A DNA stretch of 64,000 bases from Tetrapyrgos nigripes (taxonomy: Eukaryota > Basidiomycota > Agaricomycetes > Agaricales > Campanellaceae), in the NCBI GenBank assembly GCA_013368315.1, contig JAACJM010000075.1, positions 62,001 through 126,000 on the forward strand. Direction: 5' to 3'. A program made the translations under genes and the position numbers. Under the pieces are notes generated by a model. The model saw nothing but the letters and a program-made list of their open reading frames with translations. It searched no databases and was not told the origin of the DNA. Within the stretch, counting starts at the first letter, position 1, and each line of letters begins with the position of its first letter. Shown here one piece after another: positions 48,479 to 58,309 of this stretch.

Positions 48479-49146
48479 TAGGGCTCCGCGCCGTACCAGT
48501 ACTGTACGGTTTGTACTGGTACCGTACGACGGATACGGTCCCGTACCGTACAAGGCTGCTGCAGGGTCCAATACGGGTACGGGTACTGGACGGGTAAACC
48601 CGTATTGGACCGTATTTTTTACGGCCGTCGTACGGGTTTGTACAGTATATGGGTCGGCCATGCATCGGCAAAGGCTTTTCTCTGTGTTTATGCCATATGC
48701 TACCTCTGTAAATTAAATATCGTCAAATACTGAGCAGTTTGCGGCGGAAAATCTTGGGAAATTTGATGCTTGATCACATCAAGGGAAAATGTACTTACCA
48801 AAAAAGGTGCGTAGAGACCTGCCGAAGTATTGCCGAAATGCTTTGTGCCTCAAAGTCATCTCGAACGCACTGTTAACGTTGAGCGGTGCACTACATCAAA
48901 TTGTTTCTCGCATTAATTCCTCTCAATAAGTCCCAATAAGTCTATTTCAAATCAGATTCCTGGCCATTTCCTGGCAAAAAGACCCGTATACCCGTATTAA
49001 CCCGTAATACTGCCGTATCAGTACCCGTCCCGTATCGTAAAGCTTCCAGATGAACCCGTACGAATACGGGGACGGGTACACCGTACCAGTACTGGACCAG
49101 TAAAAAATACGGGCGTACCAGTATTACTGGACGGTGCGGAGCCCTA
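48479..49146. mobile_element. hAT-type non-autonomous element, 668 bp, rich in CCCGTA/TACGGG words
   Basis: Inverted ends TAGGGCTCCGC (48479) and GCGGAGCCCTA (to 49146) are flanked by CTCTCTCT on both sides (48471-48478 and 49147-49154; low complexity, so weak by itself). Both ends are crowded with GTACC/GGTAC and CCCGTA/TACGGG words. A 52-bp segment of the flank (48413-48464) is repeated directly on the other side (49149-49202). Confidence 0.7.
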
Positions 49147-49202
49147 CTCTCTCTCAATCTCTTGTCTTCTTCTTTGTCACTTGCTTTCTTTTCTTTTTCC
49201 TC

Positions 49203-52200
49203 TCGTTTCCTCAATAGTTCACATATTTGCTTATCATCCAGTTTTGGGCCTCTGCACCTCATCTGGCTTCTTCCCACTCCAGTAAAGAGAAAACCTGTGG
49301 CATCATACTTGCCACGCGCACATCCCTTTCATTTTGACTTATGCCTATTGAAAAGTGGTTGATGAGCGCAAAAATGATACATGGTTCGTGGTCTTGATTA
49401 TTACCGCTAACATTGCCATTCTGACTCGTTGTTTCCAGAGTATTGCTTAGTTTCAAGGATCCAGACTGACGATACACAGATAGTCGTGTGTATGTAGTCT
49501 GGTTTTTTCTCACAGGGCGGGGCCGCGCCAGGATTTTGATGAGGTAAGCTAGATATTTCCCGCGGTCTCTTTCCTCAAATCCAAATATTACACTACTAGT
49601 AGTACTTTAAACTAAACTTAAAATGGTAAAAGACTTATATCTTGTGCTGTACAAATTTTGGAGGAGGTTAGTTTTCCTCGGACTAGGTATTAATTGTATT
49701 CTCATTTCCTGTACAGACACATAGAACGACTGCAGCTTTTTATTTGCAATGTATTCTAGAGTATTATACTATTATTGCTAGCTTGGAATTCTAGAAATAA
49801 TTTTGTTGGTACACCAGTTCCAATGCCATCATACAACAATTCCTGGGCAGCATCCTATGGCTCTTATCAGAATGAGGTTGGACTGACATGATTTCAGTTG
49901 AGATTTTGAGACTGAGTAGAGCTGGAAGAAAGAGAAAGAGCAGCCAAGTACTGCCTTGAGGGAAAGATTGTTAGGATGCATGATGAAAGATGACAAAGAG
50001 ATGTTTCGTAGGGTAGATTAGAGCATTTGATTGTGTTTTAAATCATATTTACAAAAATCTAATCATCACTGTGAGTACTTCTTGAATATCTACCTTCACT
50101 CTCTTATATCCATCGTGCACTGTCTCATCATCTTACATGGATATACCTTCGCGCAGGACCCTCGGGCTGTCTACTGCTCATACCACTGCCTCTGTGGCCA
50201 CCATCGTCTCGCTTCATCTCAAATTCCCCTATAATCTCTGATTCTTTCCTCTGTCCCAATTAATCAACATTTATCTCCATAGTACTTTAGATTGGTCCCC
50301 TGTTACATACTTCTTGTTTCATAACATACTTACTTATATCCTGAGAGACTCTCCCCCCTTATCCCTAGTATCCACATCTTTCCTCACAAGTCTCTCAGTA
50401 GTATCTTCATTTTCCTCACGAGTATCTCAGTCTCTATTAGCATACTTCATGTTACCCACCCTCCACTCCCACTATCTTCAGGGGTACCCTTGATTCACCT
50501 ATCTTCTCTGTCTTGAAATTTGTCTCAAACAATACTGCAAGGTGATTAGAAAAGATAGAACATGGAGGTATGACAGCGTCGTGGTTATAGGACAATGACA
50601 TGAAGCTGGAGACAAACAAATGACATAGGTATAAACGGGTAAAATTGGAAGCATTAACAGAAATAACCGGGGCGCCAATTAGACATAGCCACACGCAGAA
50701 ACGCAGTGTAAAGCACACTGAAAATACAAAAATATCTGCTCGGCAGAAAGGCATACAGAAGACACACTTTTTTTTACAGATATATCTTATATCAGTAGTA
50801 GTGATGTGATCTATCCGTTGAGCGGATATTTTTGTCTTTTCAGCGTGAAGAACTCAGCCTCATTCTTCGGCCTCGTAATACAATTACCATTCTGCCCCAA
50901 TCTGATCACCGACGACGCTATCTGACACCGCAGGCATAATCAAGTGCCGTAACCAGTGCAAACCAGCCAGGTCCAGCCAGATACTGTCAGAATTGGTCAG
51001 GCTGCATGTAAAATTCTACAGCTACAGCTGACTGGAGCCAACAAGGCCACCCATTTCACTTGGGGTCAGATCCAGTCGGTTCCTGTCGGCTGTAGGTCGG
51101 ATCTCGTCTGTCATTTTTCACTGGGAATGAACTGCTGTGTATGAACCATGGGAAAGTTCAGGCGTGCAACAGAGAAATTGTGAGGTTTAAGAAAGAGGAA
51201 TCAGCATCGAGGAATCAGGCCTAAGAGTGAAGTCATGTGGAGAGTAAGTACATATGGTTTGGTATGGACCTGAATGAGGATCCGCGAAATTTGTTTGACT
51301 ATGAGCCCTAAGTCTATCTATGTCCTAGGGAGAAGAAAAAAAAAACGAGGAAAACAAAACACAGGAAATACAAAAAGTTATACAGAAAGCTGAGAGGTAG
51401 GAAAGCGATAGCGACGATGAATGGAAAGAAAGGAAGAACGACAGAGAAGAAGGTGCACTCTAGGTAATTGTACCATCTCATAAGCATACCCCCAACCACA
51501 TAATTCCAACAGGCATTCTCTCCCCTCGCTCGCTCGTCCACATTATTCCAAAAGACTCTCTTTCCCCCTTTCACCGGCGCCAATACCACTCAGTCACGTC
51601 TACTTATATAACCAGTACAACTGACTGGTCCTACACAGCGCAGCCGCAGCGCGTCTACAGCCTGGAGCAAACGCAGACATGCACAAGACTCCGGAGCTCC
51701 AAAGTCTGGATGGAGGTGCACACGTCCTGATATCCACAGCAACGGCAACAGTAACGGTAACACCAAGGGCGATTCCAGACGCAAGACCACGATGAGGACA
51801 TCGACACTGATAATGACCACCCCGACGACAACGGCAATGACATCCGGAAACGAGTGCGGGCACCGATCTGCAGCGACAGATCCGAGTCTGGGCAGGACGC
51901 AACTAGACAGACGGAATGGTGATGCGCGACTGTCACGTCAATGGGTATGAATATGGGGACGACATGGGGAATTACAGCCAATATGTACCAAACCCAAAGG
52001 CTTGGAACGCTTTTTGGACCGGGGGGGGGAGGGGGTTGGAGGGGTTTGATCCTTGAAGGGAGTTGGAGTTGGCCAAGGAGACTGACTCGAACTAGATGGC
52101 GAGGATGGATGGATGGATGGAACGACCACTAAGACCTAAGACCTAAGACCAGACCATGTACGAAGACATATAATATAGGCAGGGGCAGGCACACGTGGAC

Positions 52201-53364
52201 CGGGTACTTCACCTCAACTTCAGCTTCATACATGGCATGGTATGGTATGGCAATGGGGATGGGGATGGGGATCATTGAGGTTGAGTATGTACGACATATG
52301 GAACATATGGAACGGGGCACAACATCGTGATCACGACCTAGGCCAATAAATTGAGTGCAATTGGGGTTCGTAATTCGTAATTGGTTGACGTCGTCGGCGT
52401 CATATGAGCTAGTCGGTTCGTGCGTTGGGAGTAGAAAGCTGAGGTTGGGAGTGAAGGTTGAGACCGAGACCGAGACCGAGACGAGTTGGGAGATATAGAA
52501 CGGCAGGGACAGGAACGGGGGCACGGGGACAGGGATAGTGAATGGTAGTGGTAGTGGTAGTGGTAGACAATAACGACGACGACGATGAATGAATGACAGA
52601 TTGTCAAAAATCCAATCCAATCCATAATTCCATATGCCAAACTGATAAGGAAGATGGCGAAGGCGAAGGCGAAGGAAGGTAAGGCTGCAAATGATAAAAA
52701 AGGCAAAGAAAACTCGTAGCCGGGACGGGACGGGGACGACGTTGACGCTGAGGCGCCAAAAGCAAGCAAAAGAACAAAAGCTCTGAGCCTGAGCCGAGCA
52801 GTCAAAAGTCTTCAAAAGTCCTCAAGTTTGGTCCAGCCCTGACTCCTGTCGTCCAACAGCCGAATCCAAATCCAACGTTAAAGCCAAAGCCAACGCTAAA
52901 GCCAAATCCAAAGCACCCAACACCATGCTAAAACGCTAAAGCTAACATCAACACCAACACCAACAGTCAAAGCCCACGACACGACACGAGGCTGAGGTGA
53001 CACGGATACAAGCCCAAGCGGTCAAGCTCCGAGCTTCAAGGAGCCGACGGGGGAAAACACAGATGCAGACATGGACACAGACGCGGACATGGACACGGGG
53101 ACGGACACGGGGACGAAGACGGACACGATAGCACACAACACACCACCATCCATATATCATACACATATACACCATATGGCGATGGCGATGGCGTAACCAG
53201 TTCCAGTCCCAGGCCTAGACCCAGTCCCTTCCTTCCTTCTTGGATTCTTTAACTCGACAACGACCACGACACGACATGACCACTACTCGCCCATCCGTCT
53301 CCTCTCCCAAATCTACCTCAAACCTCATCCCCAAACCAAAACAACACAAACACAAACACAAACA
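49203..53364. other. Gene-poor region; one dispersed-repeat copy (50688-50880)
   Basis: No conserved coding region, tRNA or transposon ends found in about 4 kb. The part from 51.6 to 53.3 kb is rich in simple GA/CG words (CGAGACCGAGACC, GACACGGGGACG) that open many meaningless frames. A dispersed-repeat copy with a roughly 125-bp insertion lies at 50688-50880. The right end is the 3' flank of NF-YB. Confidence 0.45.
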
Positions 53365-55122
53365 TCATGCATGCCCATGCCCGTGTCCGAGCCCTCCATG
53401 CCCTGGATGATGGTGATGCGCATGTCCTTGTGCTTGTACGTGTCCGCCTGCTCTACCACCACGGCTACCACTTCCACTTCCTTTGGCATTCCCATTCCCA
53501 TTCCCACTCCCACTGAGACCGGGACCGTTGCTACCGCTTCCACCAGCGTTTGCGTTTGTATTGGCACTAACACTGGAGGCGTTCTTGTCAGTTTTGTCGG
53601 ATTTCTCGTTGGTGTTGTTTTGGTGCTGTTGCTGTGACAATAATCAAACCAAACCAGTTTGCGCAAGTTGCCGCAGGGAGGGTGGTGGGTTGGGTTGAGA
53701 AGGGTAAGAGAAGGGTAAGAGAAGAAAGAATCATGGATGAAAAAGGAAAGAGACGAGAAGACGAGAAGAGAAGAGAAGAGAAGAAAGAGTCAAATGCAAG
53801 GGCAAGGCACGGATGAATATGTAGATGTGTATAAATGAACATAGTGGTGTGTGGTTGTATGTATGAGTGAGTAGAGGCACATGGATGTGCGCGTGCGCGT
53901 GAAAGGGGTAGTAAGTAGTAAGAATATGAATATGAACGATGAACGAAGAAGACCAAGAAACGGGAACCGGGAACCGAGAACCGAGAAATGAGAAATGAGG
54001 GACGCGAAGGGTTGGAGATGAAGATGACATGACAGGCAACGAAGGGCAAGAGGAACGAAAACGAAGAGCGAAGAACGAAAAACGAAAAACAGCATGAAGA
54101 CACGGTTCGTCATTCACCATAACAAATAGACAGACATGTGCAGATAGGCAGGCATCGACGGCACCGAAACCAAGAATCCAGGGCATAGACAGACATAGTT
54201 AAAGTCATAGGAACGAGAACCAGGTCCGGGTTCGGGTCGAGTCGGGAATCCAGAACCCAAGTCAGTGACGTGATGACCAGGACGAAACGAAACGGTGGGC
54301 CATGGATACATATGGATGTATGATGTATGATGTATGATGCACGGTAAGATGGTAACGCGAAGAAGCGGGCCAGAACCAGAACAAGGGAAAGGAGAAGCAT
54401 GAGAATGGGTATTGGGATGGGTATGGGTATGAGAAGGGGGCGTGAGATGCAGATGGAGAGGAGAGAGTACGAGGGACACGGCAGGGTGTGAGAGAGAGGC
54501 ACACGAGGAGACAGTCCAGGGAGAACGACGACGACGACGACGACAAGGAAATGAAACAAAGGAGAAGAAGAAGAGGGTTCGTCAGCCCTTCTTTCATGAA
54601 ACAACTAGTCCATTTTGGTTGACTCACCGCTCTCAATTTCGCCAAATGTATCTTCAATGTCTCCGCATAGTTATCAAACCCCAGCGTCGACATCGCATAC
54701 AAGATATCCTCGCCTCCAATTGTCTTGCGTTTTTCCAACTGACACTTTTCCGCTGCCTCGGAAGTGATGAAGGATATAAACTCGGACACGCATTCTTGAA
54801 CGCATTCTTTCGCGTCTTTGGCTATCTTGGCGGTGGAAGGGACAGAGGATTTCATTATGCGGGAGACGTTGGCTATCTGAAGCACCAAAAGGATTAGAGC
54901 AAGGTTAGATGATGAAAGAAAAGGGCAACACACGGGTAGAAATCTATCCTGCTCTCTATACTCCCCAACCTCCTGCTCCGTTATGGGCTGAGGCTCAGAC
55001 TCTTCCTCCTCGGGCTGCTCCAATCTCGAGCCATCCTCTTGAGTTGCGATGATAGGTAGCAACGGAGGTAATTGAGCTGGTGGTTGTTGTGGTTGTTGAA
55101 GAGGATTATTACTAGCGTCCAT
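53365..55122 (-). CDS. CCAAT-binding factor subunit NF-YB (HAP3) (about 234 aa)
   Basis: Exon 1 (54934-55122) starts [15 protein letters not shown] and ends EQDRFLP. Exon 2 (54628-54876) gives [48 protein letters not shown] and [17 protein letters not shown]: the full histone-fold core of NF-YB, including the DNA- and NF-YC-contact segments. A GTGAGT donor follows. The best last exon is 53365-53631, beginning at a CACAG acceptor in the right phase, with a Gln/Asn/Gly-rich tail ending in a His/Gly run ([17 protein letters not shown]). That makes a 996-bp intron, very long for this window; unseen exons inside it cannot be excluded. The protein works in the nucleus in the NF-Y trimer at CCAAT boxes. 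Confidence 0.85.
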
Positions 55123-55164
55123 ATTGTACTACGCGTGACGCGGTGTTAGGGGAGAACGCGATAG

Positions 55165-55217
55165 CCAATGATAGAGGAGTATGCGTCAGATGCGTCAGAT
55201 GAGGGGGAGCAGCCAAT
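55165..55217 (+). promoter_or_regulatory. Two CCAAT boxes upstream of NF-YB
   Basis: CCAAT occurs at 55165-55169 (in TAGCCAATGA) and 55213-55217 (in CAGCCAATGG), 43 and 91 bp before the start codon at 55122. Both fit the extended NF-Y consensus (CCAATVR) in part. NF-Y sites in the gene's own promoter suggest autoregulation; this is inference. Confidence 0.55.
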
Positions 55218-55607
55218 GGGAGGAGGGATCCACCTAGTGCCAGCCGCAGCCAAGAGTCTATAACGCCAAACACCGTGTTATTTACTGACAAATCGCCAAG
55301 CGATGTCCGTTCCCGACCCTATCGATTCTCCGTTATTGGATAGCTGGTAGGTGGTATGAGTGTACGAGGTGTAGGGGGCTCCTTCGAATTCGTTGAGAAC
55401 CGCAGCCGCAAACTCTCCTCTGGGCGGTCCGACCCAGATCCCATGCCAATCAGAAATCAGAAAATCTTCCCATCGGCCTTCGGTTATAGAAACTCCGAAA
55501 GCTGCCGGTTTGTCCGAGTAGGCCTTTCCCGGGTCTGGATTGGTCTAGGACGATCGAGAATTGACTACTTCGCCTCGAGGTCACTTCATTCACCATCTTT
55601 CACGGTT

Positions 55608-55680
55608 GGTTCAATGGTCTAGTGGTTATGATTTCTGTCTTACACACAGAAGGTCTCCGGTTCGATCCCGGATTGAACCA
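55608..55680 (+). tRNA. tRNA-Val (anticodon UAC), no intron
   Basis: 73 bases fold as a normal cloverleaf: acceptor GGTTCAA/TTGAACC plus discriminator A; D arm with GGTCTAGTGGTTATGA; anticodon stem TCTGT/ACAGA with loop CTTACAC (anticodon TAC); T arm TCCGG TTCGATC CCGGA. A and B box words (GGTCTAGTGG and GGTTCGATCC) are intact. A damaged relative is at 44775-45253. Confidence 0.95.
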
Positions 55681-56245
55681 ATTGGTAGAGTAGCTTTTGC
55701 ACTCGAATCCGGCATATTCCATAGAAGTATGATCCCCTTCCAACTCCGCGGTACTTACTTCGGAGTATGATGCTCACAGTATGTTTCTTGATTTTTTCAA
55801 ACTGGTAAGTATCATTATGTAAGTTTCTGCATTTGATTCCAACACGAAGGGTGGATACTGTCCTGACACTTGTCGAAAGATCCCAGTGATTTTGATTTTG
55901 CAATTGACCATGAATGAATCGAAGAACTTGAGAGACGTGCAAGTTGGAACCGTTTGCCATGCCATACCGTCCACCTGATAGAATCACATATAAGCTAGGA
56001 AGGAAGATAAGTCTACGCGCAGCCTAGTACTTACTAGTGTTGCGAGATAATAGTAGTGATCCATTGGAATTGTCGATATTTACAACAATATGTACATACT
56101 TCAGTAGGATTGAGGAAGCGAATGCACACGTAAACATCGTCTCTGACCCGGTCCATCGGTACACTTGTTCTGGTTGTGGGGAAGACACGATTATACAATG
56201 TTACATCGATATCGAGGCAAAAAGACCCTATGATACACGTTGTTA

Positions 56246-56333
56246 TGGCCAACGTGGGGATCGAACCCAAGACCTTCGCGTTAACAATTTGAAATTATTA
56301 GCACGACGCTCTAACCAACTGAGCTAGTCGGCC
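56246..56333 (-). tRNA. tRNA-Ile (anticodon AAU) with a 14-base intron
   Basis: The minus strand gives acceptor GGCCGAC/GTTGGCC with discriminator A, D arm TAGCTCAGTTGGTTAGAGC, anticodon stem TCGTG/CGCGA with loop CTAATAA, and T arm with GGTTCGATCC. Fourteen bases lie between position 37 and the 3' anticodon stem, the canonical intron site. Mature length is 74. All conserved positions are present. Confidence 0.93.
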
Positions 56334-57332
56334 ATATTTAATTTCCAAGATAGCTTGATCTCACTGTATAGATGAGCCGAGAAGTAGGACCGAGTAGGTA
56401 CACTCTCTCTTTTTAAATTAATTCTGAATAAATTCCTACTCTCATGATACCCGCTACACAATAATGAGTGGACCGCTGATAAGCACTCCGAGTCGCAACA
56501 ACTTCCTCTTAAATGTAAGTACTACATTTACTTCCTTGGTCGTTGTTAACGTTTGCCCGATACTTACTGTTCAACTTCGACTGTATCAAGATATCTTTAC
56601 CCAATGTTTACCGGCAGTCAGTCATTTCCAACGTCTCGTTGCAAGTACTTCTTAGAGGGTAAATTCAACGTCAACTCTGCGTACCATGTACGAAAACGAC
56701 GTATGTGCCTTTAAGCTATGCTAACCAATGTTGTCTAAATCAACTTGAAATCAACTTGAAACGAATGGCTTGCCGCTTGACTACTTAGCATAGCATCCAT
56801 CCCCGGCCCCTTGTTTACAATGTTTACAAAATGATATCATCTCCGCCTAAATTGAGATAGACTAAGGTATGTCGACCTCGATGAACCTAACTGCGGAAGA
56901 AAATAAGCAAAGGATAGATAATACATATATCCAACATATATCTAATAAAGACATCGCATCAGCGCTCCCTCCCAATTTGAGAATAATACCAGAGTGAACA
57001 ACCTGAGCCCCTATTCAGGCGTAGTAACCGGACTGTACCTTTCGAGGTCGTTACAGGTGAAAACCCATGCGGCATGGGTAGTGACCCCACTGGAAGATAT
57101 TGCAAGCCAAGCACGAAAAATCAATGAAGAAGTAGATATGAAGATAAAGGGCGTTTCGCGGATTCACTTTGATAGTCACCCAATATGCGGCCGCGAATCT
57201 TATGGAATGAAGATGCCACAGTCCGGTGCGAGATGATGAAGAAGACGTTGAAGGGATAGTGGAGAAATGGATGAAGAAGGGAGAGTGAAGTTGCCGAGGG
57301 GTGGTAGTAGACCTAGATAGTACTAATACGAG
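56334..57332. other. Intergenic region
   Basis: No recognised gene. A plus-strand frame at 56994-57236 includes THAAWVVTPLEDIASQARKINEEVDMKI, protein-like but unmatched; it may belong to the retroelement remnant that follows. Confidence 0.35.
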
Positions 57333-57740
57333 TTAGTGAGCCGAGAGGCCAGACTTCGGGAGAGTTGGAAAAGAGATTCTTAGCGGCGAAGATAAGCTTT
57401 TCTTGAGCTTGAGTTGGTATTTGCTTTTCTTCCAGTTTTTCAAGTGTTCAGGAAACAATGATATCCGTTGTTTGAAGTCGCCATTTTTCGTATCTATCTT
57501 ACTCAGGCCGTGAATATGTGGGTCTTCCATGGGGTTGCATCCAAATCTGCATTGATCAGTGTCGACTTTGCCGCGATTAAAGAGCGTCTTCATTGTCGCT
57601 AGTTGCCTTGATCTTGCATAAAGTTGAATGGTTGCTGAGTAGGCGGAGTAGGTACGAGTGTAGGGGTGTTCAGGAGGTGGATGAGGGTCGACGCACTGCA
57701 GACTGCGACGGCTGGTATAATTCACGTTCGACAGTACCAC
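57333..57740 (-). pseudogene. Reverse-transcriptase C-terminal (zinc-binding) remnant of a non-LTR element
   Basis: The minus-strand frame contains RQLATMKTLFNRGKVDTDQCRFGCNPMEDPH, resembling the zf-RVT region at the end of LINE reverse transcriptases (CRFGC..EDPHH). The last His-Cys part is missing (the sequence turns to IHGLSKIDTKN). No RT domain is nearby. Call rests on one motif. Confidence 0.4.
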
Positions 57741-57925
57741 GGCTAGGGTAAAATCGGATTCTTCATGAACGGTAAATACTCACTCGATGAGTTAGCTTTC
57801 AGCGAGCTTACTTATTATAATAGGCTCTGCTGATACTTACTTCGGAGTAAAGTACGATTCAAGACTTGTTCAAACCGGTAAGTATGCTGAATACTCATTG
57901 ATAAGTTTTTGCATTTGATTCAAAC

Positions 57926-58309
57926 AAAGGTGTTAATAAAATAGGATATCCTATCCTCCTCCCTACTCTGGCGGTCGGCTCGAATTCGGTCATTGAGAGG
58001 AATAAAGAAGAAAATTCAAATTTTTGAACGCTAGACTTTGCTTGGGGCGGATTGTTTAAAGTTATGATTCGTTGGAAACACCTTTTATTGGCTAGTCAGC
58101 GTGTAGCCCTACCGTCAGTAATCGTGTTTCTACTAACGTGTCGTTCTTGTTCGCATCTTAACAAGCGCCTTATGTCAACTCACATGATCAAGATAGATGT
58201 TTGACTTTTGCGAAGAGCCATCAATCCTTTTAAATTGCAAGTCATGTGCACTTGACTCTTTTACTGCATCTTTACCTGTAACCGACCAAATCGTTGGCTG
58301 GCCATTGCA
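57926..58309. other. Upstream region of the NLR gene
   Basis: No gene seen; a short palindrome (AGGATATCCT) lies near 57945. Likely holds the promoter of the NACHT-WD40 gene. Confidence 0.4.

Larger units (their letters stand above)
55752..57925. repeat. Pair of about 93-bp direct repeats (55752-55844 and 57834-57925)
   Basis: Both start TACTTACTTCGGAGTA and continue through CTTG, TTCAAAC, GGTAAGTAT and GCATTTGATTC. They are diverged but collinear. No function is seen; possibly ends of an old duplication covering the tRNA-Ile region. Confidence 0.5.

Noticed and set aside
48406..48716. Protein with many YGP/VPV repeats near the GTACC-rich element
   Set aside because: It is a translation of transposon subterminal repeats in several frames.
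51590..52815. Arg/Ser-, Pro- or Leu-rich long frames
   Set aside because: They come from simple-sequence DNA; no frame is supported over another and no domain appears.
53371..54897. Plus-strand frames opposite NF-YB
   Set aside because: They are antisense shadows of the histone-fold exon and the Gly/His-rich tail.
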